Shown: in pieces, positions 1 through 5,869 of the stretch
Layout of the letters: each line of letters starts with the position of its first letter
Numbering within the stretch: the first letter of the stretch is position 1
NCBI GenBank assembly: GCA_023128035.1
Contig: JAGMES010000195.1
Location: 1 to 7,330, forward strand
Direction of reading: 5' to 3'
From: Halanaerobiales bacterium
GTDB taxonomy: Bacteria > Bacillota_F > Halanaerobiia > DY22613
Length of the DNA: 7,330 nucleotides
The notes under the pieces: model-generated
Told to the model about the DNA's origin: nothing
Seen by the model: the letters and a program-made list of their open reading frames with translations, nothing else
Databases searched by the model: none
Translations under genes and position numbers: made by a program

Positions 1-91
1 AAATAAAACTTTTAACTGTCCAGTTTTCAAGAAATTCTTTTATATGTGCATTTAATTTTTGGTCATCCTCAATAAGAAATATTTTATACAT
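1..91 (-). CDS. Response regulator, N-terminal receiver start (partial, runs off the window)
   Basis: Only the first 30 codons are in the window. They begin MYKIFLIEDD, the beta-1 strand plus acidic pocket (E8, D9, D10) of a two-component receiver domain; the phospho-acceptor Asp, near residue 50 in the family, is off the edge. The next residues, up to a Trp at about position 24, recall OmpR-class regulators of the BceR/GraR type, but 30 residues cannot settle that. The start is secure: the upstream frame carries a TGA at 118-116 and no other ATG/GTG/TTG lies between. The sequence just upstream of the ATG (AAAAGACCG) is a poor ribosome binding site; the good one (AAAGGAGG, 147-140) lies across a hairpin. 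The gene follows the DHHW protein gene by about 60 nt with no obvious terminator, so it may be read from the same transcript. A sensor kinase would be expected downstream. Confidence 0.75.
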   Translation of the reverse strand, partial: MYKIFLIEDDQKLNAHIKEFLENWTVKSFI

Positions 92-100
92 CGGTCTTTT

Positions 101-135
101 TATCGAGAAAGTGTATCATATACACTTTCTCGATA
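101..135 (-). promoter_or_regulatory. Perfect 16-bp hairpin between Shine-Dalgarno and start codon of the response regulator
   Basis: TATCGAGAAAGTGTAT (101-116) and its exact reverse complement (120-135) flank a 3-nt loop. On the minus strand the loop is ATG. Neither strand has a T-run after the stem (AAAAGACCG on minus, AACACCTCC on plus), so it does not look like a Rho-independent terminator. On the minus strand it sits between AAAGGAGG (147-140) and the ATG at 91. Folding it would cut the linear spacing from 48 nt to about 13 nt. It could instead be a protein-binding palindrome or an mRNA stability element. Confidence 0.7.
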
Positions 136-152
136 AACACCTCCTTTCTATA

Positions 153-1277
153 TCACTTCAACCACTCGATACTATCATCTGTTGAAAATGTTGAAACATT
201 ATACAGGAATAATACCTCTTTTATTTGATGTTCATTGATATACTTATAAATATCTAATTTATAATATCTCAAATCTATCACATGAATTTCTTTATAATGA
301 TTGGCTAGGAATGGAATAAAGCAATGAGCATAAGAATCTTTGAAAATTGCTATTTTTTTATTATTTTTTATATTTGTCTTGATTGTAACCAATGCATGAT
401 TTCCATCTAAAAATACCGAATACTTATCTTTACTATCTAAATGCTTTGATTCATATAACGAATCAGTACCTTTATTAATATCATGATAATAAACTTCATA
501 TGATTTTTCAAGTTTTTGTTGAAAAATTTCAATAGAATCAGGGGAAATATGTCTGTTATTTACCCTTGAATAAAATGTCCCATAAAATTTATCACTAACT
601 ATTTTAGAATTAAAATCATTCATATCGAAAGATTTAATTCTTAAGTGATCTGCTAATATTTGATAGGCATAATAAGCTCCTCTCATTGTCCAATGATGAT
701 CTGTTTTGAAATAAATATATTCATCTTTTTTACTGTATAAAGTTTCATATACATCTACAAAATTTATTTCTGGATTTAAATTTTCTTTCACTCGTTCAAT
801 AGTTTTCAATTGATCATAAGGACTTGCGAATAAAGGTAACATATCTTCATATATTTTCACGGAATTTGGCACTAATAGTAAGAATGTTGATACATCGGGC
901 ATCTTCTTATTAAAAATATTAATACTATCAATATTCTCATCTAACCGTTCATCTGGTTTTTTATAATGTTCTAATAAATATCCATCTTTACCAAAGAAGA
1001 TTCCATTATTTTCGGTTTTTAATATTAGTCGTTCAATATCTGACTTGATTGCTACCAAATAATCTTTAAAAATAAACTGGTCTGTAATATATTCCTCAAA
1101 CTTTTTTGAAAACCTACCTGATTTTATGTTTTTCCAAGTAAAATTAGGTAGGTGTGCTAATCTCCGATTTTCTGATTCTGAAAACTCTTTATCTGGAGTT
1201 AATAGATTTAAAATATTTATACTAATTAAGAAGGTCACAAACATGATAATAATTATCTTATTAGCTTTATTCAACAT
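153..1277 (-). CDS. DHHW/AlgJ-AlgX-like SGNH-fold protein, partner of the adjacent MBOAT
   Basis: A 374-aa protein with one N-terminal hydrophobic segment (about residues 8-26), so probably a membrane-anchored extracellular enzyme. The motif SESENRRLAHLP (33-44) and the block TDHHWT (192-197) are hallmarks of the DHHW family, related to alginate acetylation proteins AlgJ/AlgX. By analogy with those enzymes the catalytic triad would be D193, H195 and S315 in KDS (313-315), followed by the family's hydrophobic-strand region ending VIDLRYY. The likely role is final transfer of an acetyl (or other acyl) group to a cell-surface polysaccharide, using acyl groups exported by the MBOAT protein encoded 26 nt upstream. 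A GAAGGG ribosome binding site sits 10 nt before the ATG. The glycan substrate cannot be told from sequence. Length fits the family and no lesion is seen. Confidence 0.88.
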   Translation of the reverse strand: MLNKANKIIIIMFVTFLISINILNLLTPDKEFSESENRRLAHLPNFTWKNIKSGRFSKKFEEYITDQFIFKDYLVAIKSDIERLILKTENNGIFFGKDGYLLEHYKKPDERLDENIDSINIFNKKMPDVSTFLLLVPNSVKIYEDMLPLFASPYDQLKTIERVKENLNPEINFVDVYETLYSKKDEYIYFKTDHHWTMRGAYYAYQILADHLRIKSFDMNDFNSKIVSDKFYGTFYSRVNNRHISPDSIEIFQQKLEKSYEVYYHDINKGTDSLYESKHLDSKDKYSVFLDGNHALVTIKTNIKNNKKIAIFKDSYAHCFIPFLANHYKEIHVIDLRYYKLDIYKYINEHQIKEVLFLYNVSTFSTDDSIEWLK

Positions 1278-1303
1278 ATTAATAAGTCCCTTCTGAAATG
1301 TTG

Positions 1304-2725
1304 TTAAAATCTAAAGTATAAAAATGGATTAAAAGAAGCATCCACTAAATATATGGTAGAAAGAAAAAAGATTATAAAATAAATAATTGGCATAATAACA
1401 TTTTCATAAAACACTTTTTTCTTTCCCTTCAATTTTTGTAATAATGCTATATGGCTATTCTTTATCAAAGGGGTTGCACTGATTACCAACACAAACAGTA
1501 AAATTATATAATTATATATATAATAGATAAATTGAGTATCAAATAAATCTACATGATTCATGCTAAGCATTACCCTTAAATAGGCCTGGCCCATTGAAAT
1601 GTCATCAAATACAAATAAAACCCATCCGATCAATAAAAGAAAGATAACATAAATATGACGAACTGGTTTCCAAGAAACTTCTAACATCCTTAGTAATCCT
1701 GCTTTTTCAATGCCAATTATTATACCAAAATACAGTCCCCAAATAATAAAGTTCCAGCTTGCACCATGCCAAAGCCCTGTTAAAAACCACACTAAAAATA
1801 AATTACGATACTTTTTTAGTTTGCTTACTCTATTTCCACCGAGAGGAATATACACATAATCTCTGAACCAAGTTCCAAGTGATATATGCCATCTCCGCCA
1901 AAACTCAGTAATACTTTGTGATATATAGGGATAATTGAAGTTTTCTAAAAAATCAAAACCAAACATTTTTCCAAGACCAATAGCCATATCTGAGTATCCA
2001 CTGAAATCGAAATAAATTTGAAATCCAAAGGCTAAAATTCCAATCCATGCAGTAAATACAGTTAAGTCATTAACATTGGTCTTTTGTATTTCATTCCATA
2101 ACAATCCAATATTATTGGCAAGTAGAACCTTTTTTCCTAACCCAATAATGAACCTTCTTATACCAACAGCAAATTTATCGAAATTCTCTTTTCGATTATT
2201 TATCTGTTCTGCAATTGTTTGATAACGCACAATAGGTCCTGCAATTAATTGGGGAAATAATGTAACATAAGTTGCTAATGCAATCGGACTTTTTTGTACA
2301 GGTGCATCTTTTCGATACACATCAATCGTATATGACATTGTCTGAAACGTATAAAAGGAGATTCCAATTGGAAGTGGTAAATTTAGTGATATAAAACTTG
2401 TACCAAGTATATAATTAATATTTTCTATACAAAAATCTGCATATTTAAAAAAAGATAATACGCTTAAGTTGATAATTACTGATGATAAAACAACAAGCTT
2501 TGCTTTTTTATCTTCATCTCGAAATTTTTCAATTAATAGACCATGTATATAATCAACTACTGATGAAAAAATCATTAAAAAGATATAAACTGGTTCACCC
2601 CATGCATAAAAAACTAAACTGGCAAATAATAAAATAATATTTTTTATTTTCCGCGGTACTAAAAAGTATAAAAATAATGTTACTGGTAGAAATATAAATA
2701 AAAATACTAAACTACTAAATACCAT
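1304..2725 (-). CDS. MBOAT-family O-acyltransferase (AlgI/DltB-like)
   Basis: A 473-aa polytopic membrane protein. The N-terminus MVFSSLVFLFIFLP and the following YAWGEP (40-45) are typical of AlgI-type MBOAT proteins. Conserved blocks follow in order: LFPQLIAGPIVRY (156-168), FDFSGYSDMAIG (239-250), FWRRWHISLGTWFRDY (275-290, His280) and LTGLWHGASWNFIIWG (315-330), whose His320 is the expected catalytic histidine. Known role of the family: taking an acyl group from a cytoplasmic donor and passing it across the membrane to an extracellular acceptor or transferase. The DHHW protein just downstream is the usual partner, with a gap of only 26 nt. An AGGA ribosome binding site lies 9 nt before the ATG. 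No convincing promoter fits between this start and the terminator at 2761-2787, so transcription may come by read-through from the lipoprotein gene. The sequence appears intact. Confidence 0.93.
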   Translation of the reverse strand: MVFSSLVFLFIFLPVTLFLYFLVPRKIKNIILLFASLVFYAWGEPVYIFLMIFSSVVDYIHGLLIEKFRDEDKKAKLVVLSSVIINLSVLSFFKYADFCIENINYILGTSFISLNLPLPIGISFYTFQTMSYTIDVYRKDAPVQKSPIALATYVTLFPQLIAGPIVRYQTIAEQINNRKENFDKFAVGIRRFIIGLGKKVLLANNIGLLWNEIQKTNVNDLTVFTAWIGILAFGFQIYFDFSGYSDMAIGLGKMFGFDFLENFNYPYISQSITEFWRRWHISLGTWFRDYVYIPLGGNRVSKLKKYRNLFLVWFLTGLWHGASWNFIIWGLYFGIIIGIEKAGLLRMLEVSWKPVRHIYVIFLLLIGWVLFVFDDISMGQAYLRVMLSMNHVDLFDTQFIYYIYNYIILLFVLVISATPLIKNSHIALLQKLKGKKKVFYENVIMPIIYFIIFFLSTIYLVDASFNPFLYFRF

Positions 2726-2760
2726 TCAATCACATCCTGTTTTTAATTTTAGTACTATTA

Positions 2761-2787
2761 AAAAAGGCACGCTTAACGTGCCTTTTT
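2761..2787 (-). terminator. Rho-independent terminator after the lipoprotein gene
   Basis: AAAAAGGCACG (2761-2771) pairs perfectly with CGTGCCTTTTT (2777-2787) around a 5-nt loop. On the minus strand the stem runs into six T residues, 10 nt after the lipoprotein stop codon. The A/T-flanked stem would also terminate plus-strand transcripts. It stands only 35 nt before the MBOAT start codon, so it probably attenuates rather than fully separates the two genes. Confidence 0.88.
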
Positions 2788-2796
2788 GAGGGTTAA

Positions 2797-3267
2797 TTAT
2801 TTTATAGTATTATCAAAAACTTCTTCTACTTTTTCAGAATCCTCGGAAATAATTAAGATTAAATATTTTCCTTGAGTCTTTAATATATGGTTTTCAACCT
2901 TTTCAAACTCTTGGGGTAGATAGGTTTTCCAGAGATTGTGTCGAGCGTTATATACTTCTTTTAATGCTTCCTCTAACCCAGCTACCTTTGATTTATCTTT
3001 TGCTTTTAAGATAATTATCTCATCTGCTCTAATATTTATCATAGCCCTATAAACCATACCTTCTTCGATGTCTTCCAAATTAATATTGTACATTTCAGCA
3101 GCATTTTCATCTGTTTTTAAATCAATTTCTCCTGACATTGGAATTTGAACTTCTTCTTTAATATTTTCTAAGATATCTTTCACTGGTACATTAGATGTTT
3201 GTCCACTACAACCAACTACAACAAAAACCATTAATACTGCGATTGCTACGAATAAAACTTTCTTCAT
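2797..3267 (-). CDS. DUF4358-like lipoprotein
   Basis: A 156-aa protein with a lipoprotein signal peptide: KK at 2-3, a hydrophobic core, then the lipobox VVGC with the lipid-modified cysteine at C20. The mature part is acidic and matches the pattern I know from DUF4358 proteins: M(A/Y)..YNI....IEEG (about 58-70), then ADEIIILKAKD (81-91), an amphipathic stretch, a YLPQE turn (116-120) and GKYLILIISED (133-143). The function of this family is unknown to me. Small lipoproteins of this kind are often found beside MBOAT/DHHW pairs, and it may help the acylation machinery on the outer face of the membrane. The start is well supported by AAGGAGG 7 nt before the ATG. A promoter candidate lies about 40 nt upstream and a terminator directly after the stop. 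Confidence 0.75.
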   Translation of the reverse strand: MKKVLFVAIAVLMVFVVVGCSGQTSNVPVKDILENIKEEVQIPMSGEIDLKTDENAAEMYNINLEDIEEGMVYRAMINIRADEIIILKAKDKSKVAGLEEALKEVYNARHNLWKTYLPQEFEKVENHILKTQGKYLILIISEDSEKVEEVFDNTIK

Positions 3268-3308
3268 TATTTTGCCTCCTTGATAGTATATTATTTTAAT
3301 TGATGATG

Positions 3309-3337
3309 ATTATATTTGTTTTGACGAAGAAACTAAA
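3309..3337 (-). promoter_or_regulatory. Candidate sigma-A promoter for the lipoprotein gene
   Basis: On the minus strand a perfect -10 TATAAT (3314-3309) lies 17 nt after a weak -35 TTTAGT (3337-3332). Upstream there is an A/T-tract palindrome AAAAAAATATTTTTTT (3356-3371) that could act as an UP element. The -10 is convincing; the -35 matches only three of six consensus positions. Confidence 0.5.
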
Positions 3338-3408
3338 GATAAGTTCCTCATAAATAAAAAAATATTTTTTTCAACATTGATATCAGTTTTGGTATGACAT
3401 TGGAAACA

Positions 3409-3985
3409 TTAATAACATATACAAACAACTTGATTCTCATGAAGTAAACAGAAACCAAATCCTTTATCCGTAAAATCCTTAATTGAACCCCAAAACTCAT
3501 TTTTACTTGCTTGATATTTATTCAGCAATTTGAAGATAATAAGTTCTGCATTATGAGAGAGAGAGAGAGCCATAGCCAGAGAAAATTTCATCTGCATTCC
3601 TTTGGATAATTCTTTAATCTTTTTTCTATTCGGTAGGTTAAACCGCTTTAGATATTTATAAAAGAACTCATCATCCCACTCCGAATAGATTGGACTAACA
3701 ATTTTTTTCATATCCTCAACTGTTATATCTTCATAGAAATAGTTCTGATCATAAACAAAGCCAATTTTATTTTTAATTTCTTTTTCATGCCTTATATGAT
3801 ACCTTAATCTCCCTAGCATCTTTCTTTAATAGGTTCATAATAAGTTTAATAGTAGTACTCTTCCCAGCACCATTAGGTCAGATAAAACCCATAATATAAC
3901 TTCTTGGCAAAGAAAAACTAATATCTTTTAAAGAAAAATCTTTAAAGTTTTTACGCAAATTTTTTATTTTTAAAATATTATCCAT
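3409..3985 (-). pseudogene. Decayed ABC-2-type transporter ATPase (YtrB-like)
   Basis: The gene starts at the second ATG of TAATGATGG (3985), 7 nt after a strong GGAGG, and its region overlaps the stop of the upstream regulator. The reading begins MDNILKIKNLRKNF and reaches the Walker A region, where GFIGPNGAGKST is expected. The Gly codon is instead TGA (3880-3878), giving GFI-stop-PNGAGKST. About 25 codons later, around 3787-3806, the frame shifts and several residues are lost. The second frame then carries the Q-loop region (KIGFVYDQNYFYE) and the signature LSKGMQMKFSLAMAL. After AELII the Walker B/D-loop (MDEPTSGLD type) is missing. The C-terminus (ASKNEFWGSIKDFTDKG) resembles the post-D-loop part of an ABC ATPase but lacks a clear H-loop. 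No permease gene follows. Three or more independent lesions make a working product very unlikely; the longest open part is 3409-3819. Confidence 0.85.
3555..3569. repeat. Dinucleotide (GA)7G tract inside the ABC ATPase pseudogene
   Basis: Fifteen bases of strict GA repeat (CT on the coding strand) encode the LSLS of ALSLSHNAEL. Related ATPases usually have ALSHNAEL, so the tract looks like a 6-nt slippage expansion adding two codons without changing the frame. Confidence 0.85.
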
Positions 3986-3987
3986 CA

Positions 3988-4617
3988 TTATTCCTCCTTA
4001 AACAATATTCGTAACATTTCTTCGAGTTCTTCTAAATCCAAATGAATTGGTTTTGCTGTTTTAATAGCCTCTAATAGTTTTTCCTCAACAATTTTTAATC
4101 TTTTCTCCTTTATAAGTTCTTCATGCTGTGGCGCAACATAACTCCCTTTTCCTGCTACTTTTACTATGTAGCCTTCATTTTCCAACTCTTCATAAGCCCT
4201 TTTGGTAGTGATAACACTTATCTGTAATTCTTTCGCTAAATTTCTTATAGAAGGCACAGCTTCTCCTTCTGCTAACTCATCCTTTATAATTAGCTTTTTT
4301 ATCTGGTTAGTAATTTGTTTCATCTGTTCAATAGCTATTTCAGTCAAAAAAATACGTAAAATCCGACTATCAGAGGAATCTGGTCGTTTTTCAACCCAAC
4401 CCTTTTGCTGGAGATTTTCTATAGTCTTAGATATGTGTAATTTTGCAATCCCTGTCCTCCGTGCAATTTCACTAATGATGATACCAGGTTCTTTCTTTAC
4501 CTGTCCAATAATAAGCATAGTCGAAATAGAAAAGTTGTACTCTATGAAAACTTTTCTCATAATTTCCTCCATAGCTTTATTCACTTCATGAAGTAAATCT
4601 GTAAAAATTTCAAACAT
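3988..4617 (-). CDS. MarR-GntR (YtrA-like) fused transcriptional regulator
   Basis: A 209-aa protein with two DNA-binding domains. Residues 1 to about 95 are a MarR winged helix: the helix-turn-helix IISEIARRTGIAKLHISKTI (47-66) and the wing with the D-x-R signature SSDSRILRIFLTE (81-93). The normal C-terminal dimerisation helices of MarR are absent. From about residue 96 the sequence becomes a GntR/YtrA-type regulator without its usual first residues: QITNQIKKLIIKDELAEGE (101-119), the helix-turn-helix PSIRNLAKELQISVITTKRA (122-141), the wing KVAGKGSYVAP, and the short C-terminal helical tail typical of the YtrA group. Joining probably occurred over similar sequence near EQMKQI/EQITNQI. GGAAG lies 9 nt before the ATG. 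The stop overlaps the ATPase start (TAATG), so the two are one operon. YtrA-type proteins usually repress their own ABC operon; whether this fusion still folds or binds DNA is unknown. Confidence 0.85.
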   Translation of the reverse strand: MFEIFTDLLHEVNKAMEEIMRKVFIEYNFSISTMLIIGQVKKEPGIIISEIARRTGIAKLHISKTIENLQQKGWVEKRPDSSDSRILRIFLTEIAIEQMKQITNQIKKLIIKDELAEGEAVPSIRNLAKELQISVITTKRAYEELENEGYIVKVAGKGSYVAPQHEELIKEKRLKIVEEKLLEAIKTAKPIHLDLEELEEMLRILFKEE

Positions 4618-4918
4618 AAAATTCTACTTCCTATCTTTTCTTTCTATTTTTGTATAACTAATTATTGTTCATTGAGAAACGTTCTTAACAAAATGTTACC
4701 CTTATTGCTTATACATCTTTTTATAAATATTTGCAAGTACCCTCAAAAAAATTACTATACTAAGTAAAATGAGATAATACAAAATATCTTCTTTTCTAAA
4801 AAATCCCCACTTATCATCTTTATAAACCTTCAATATTTTATCTTTACAAGTTCATTTTGCGCACTTAATAAAAAATCACTTGAGTCATTGGTAATTTAAT
4901 TGTCTTAAACTCTCGAAA
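4618..4918 (-). other. Long intergenic region upstream of the MarR-GntR regulator
   Basis: About 300 nt with no secure gene. The proximal part (4621-4700) should hold the regulator's promoter, but no clean -10/-35 pair stands out: TTGTTA with AATAAT has a 19-nt spacer. ATTGTT (4664-4669) and AACAA (4687-4691) form a loose inverted pair resembling MarR half-sites; this is weak. The distal part (4702-4918) contains coding-like segments in three frames, described separately, and reads as gene debris rather than as a regulatory region. Confidence 0.5.
4702..4851 (-). pseudogene. Small membrane-protein-like reading frame, probably a 3' gene remnant
   Basis: An open stretch on the minus strand, ending with TAA at 4704-4702, encodes a segment that looks genuinely protein-like: KVYKDDKWGFFRKED, then a hydrophobic helix (ILYYLILLSIVIFL), then a positively charged tail (RVLANIYKKMYKQ). 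This is a plausible single-pass membrane segment with a charged flank. The only usable start is a TTG at 4833 (43 aa) without a recognisable ribosome binding site, and a TGA at 4854-4852 blocks the frame upstream. It may be the C-terminal remnant of a broken gene. I do not recognise the family. Confidence 0.3.
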
Positions 4919-5068
4919 TCATTCTTCACCAATCTCAACTTCCCAATCTGTACCAGTAAATTTTCCTTGTCCATCGTAAGAATCACTAATAGATAAAAAG
5001 TATTCTACCAGATATTTCTTATAGATACCGCTTTCAATTGTTTTTTCTATTCTTCGTTTGTTTTCCAT
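4919..5068 (-). CDS. Small conserved-looking protein, 49 aa, possibly truncated by a premature stop
   Basis: The start is placed at the ATG at 5068 (MENKRRIEK), preceded by AGGTGA. An in-frame ATG at 5119 falls between the -10 and -35 of a perfect promoter and would not be on the mRNA. The soluble sequence (SGIYKKYLVEYFLSISD, then GKFTGTDWEVEIGEE) has the look of an alpha/beta protein. After the TGA at 4921-4919 the same frame continues with 17 plausible codons, FREFKTIKLPMTQVIFY, before TAA. That suggests the ancestral protein was longer (perhaps 80-90 aa) and has been cut short. The pattern loosely reminds me of small MoaD-related C-terminal proteins, but I would not rely on that. No function is assigned. 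Confidence 0.5.
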   Translation of the reverse strand: MENKRRIEKTIESGIYKKYLVEYFLSISDSYDGQGKFTGTDWEVEIGEE

Positions 5069-5104
5069 TATATCACCTGTCACAAAAGTTTTATTGTTAA
5101 ACTT

Positions 5105-5132
5105 ATTATATACTACCATATTAGCTTGTCAA
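5105..5132 (-). promoter_or_regulatory. Consensus sigma-A promoter
   Basis: On the minus strand TTGACA (5132-5127) and TATAAT (5110-5105) are both perfect consensus matches separated by 16 nt. A transcript would begin near 5098, giving the 49-aa gene a leader of about 30 nt. It lies directly downstream of the terminator ending the cas module, so it starts a new transcription unit. Confidence 0.85.
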
Positions 5133-5148
5133 AATTTTTACAAAACAA

Positions 5149-5180
5149 AAAAGAACTTCATACAAAAATGAAGTTCTTTT
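5149..5180 (-). terminator. Rho-independent terminator ending the cas module
   Basis: AAAAGAACTTCAT (5149-5161) pairs perfectly with ATGAAGTTCTTTT (5168-5180) around a 6-nt loop: 13 bp. On the minus strand the stem ends in a T-rich run (TTCTTTTTTGTTTTG). It lies about 90 nt after the cas4 stop. The symmetric flanks would allow weaker termination on the plus strand. Confidence 0.85.
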
Positions 5181-5267
5181 GCTTAAAAGTTATCTAGCAC
5201 TGTTGAATTACTAACATTCTCATTTCGACTCCGCCGTAGGAATTTTCTATCTTCAAATTGATAGGTT
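5181..5267 (-). other. Non-coding tail after cas4, possible CRISPR leader remnant
   Basis: 87 nt between the cas4 stop and the terminator. It contains a short stem (CTATC...GATAG, near 5248-5265) and a GC-richer island, CCTACGGCGGAGTCGAAATG on the minus strand, that stands out against the AT-rich surroundings. No repeat-spacer structure is present. Position directly after the last cas gene is where a leader and array often begin, so a leader that has lost its array is possible. A 9-codon frame after GGCGGAG (MRMLVIQQC) is too short to call. Confidence 0.3.
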
Positions 5268-5861
5268 TTACTTCACACAAATATTTCGATAACAACAATC
5301 AAGGCATCGACTCTTATATTTTGTCCCCTCTGGATAATACCCTTTTTGCAAAATTCGAATAATTTCATCTACTGTACTTAAAACTTTTTGTCGATCTTTT
5401 TTTGTAATTTCAATTTCCATAAGTTTGTTTTTACTTCGTGTATATACTATATACCCTTTTTTTACTGGTACTTTAAAATTTTCTTCAATAAGAAGTCCAT
5501 ACATGACAATCTGAGATTTATATGTTTCGTAAATTTTACCATTATATTCAGCGAATTTATAATCTAGGGGAGATGCAGTACCATCTTCAATAAAAAGAAT
5601 TTCATCAACTATTCCATGAATCTGATAATTTTCACTACTTAAATACTGTGAAATCAATTTTTCCTTTACATCAAGCTTGGTTCTAATATAATTTTTATTA
5701 ATTTCCTCTTTTTCTTTATGAATATCTCTTCCTACTTGAACTTTATAACTCTGTTCTTCATGCTGAGGTATTTGCAAATACAGCATAAAATAAATAAAAC
5801 GTGGACAGTACATGTATTCAATAACTTCAGATGGTGTGATACTAACTCTGTTTGTCTCCAT
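5268..5861 (-). CDS. cas4: CRISPR-associated Cas4 exonuclease
   Basis: Cas4 is an iron-sulphur RecB-type nuclease that trims prespacers and helps select the PAM during spacer acquisition. I start it at the ATG at 5861 (METNRVSITPSE, 197 aa), preceded by AGGTGAG and 8 nt after the cas2 stop; a TTG at 5876 would overlap cas2 and has no better support. In this numbering the Fe-S cysteines are C19 (YMYCPR) and the C-terminal cluster C186, C189, C190 and C195. The RecB nuclease residues are H48 (GRDIH), D86 (GIVDE), D100 and K102 (PLDYK), then Q117 (SQIVMYG). All expected residues are present, so it should be active. One extra cysteine (C189 beside C190) leaves the exact ligand uncertain. Confidence 0.93.
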   Translation of the reverse strand: METNRVSITPSEVIEYMYCPRFIYFMLYLQIPQHEEQSYKVQVGRDIHKEKEEINKNYIRTKLDVKEKLISQYLSSENYQIHGIVDEILFIEDGTASPLDYKFAEYNGKIYETYKSQIVMYGLLIEENFKVPVKKGYIVYTRSKNKLMEIEITKKDRQKVLSTVDEIIRILQKGYYPEGTKYKSRCLDCCYRNICVK

Positions 5862-5869
5862 TTTCTCAC

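Noticed and set aside
101..135. Rho-independent terminator between the DHHW gene and the response regulator
   Set aside because: The stem is perfect, but no T-run follows it on either strand.
3878..3880. TGA in the ATPase as a selenocysteine or recoded codon
   Set aside because: It replaces a Walker A glycine, no SECIS-like context is evident, and the gene carries further lesions, so a nonsense mutation is the simpler reading.
4202..4591. Plus-strand open frame of 129 codons
   Set aside because: It lies wholly antisense to the MarR-GntR regulator, has no ribosome binding site or family resemblance, and its hydrophobic content mirrors the opposite coding strand.
4664..4691. MarR operator (ATTGTT...AACAA) upstream of the fused regulator
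   Set aside because: Only five bases pair, the centre is not symmetric, and such AT-rich half-sites arise easily by chance here; kept only as a remark.
5069..5119. Upstream in-frame ATG giving the small protein 17 extra residues
   Set aside because: This ATG lies between the -35 and -10 hexamers of a perfect promoter and would be upstream of the transcription start.
5149..5180. Repeat unit of a CRISPR array downstream of cas4
   Set aside because: Only one copy exists, and its perfect symmetry with a T-rich 3' flank is that of a terminator.
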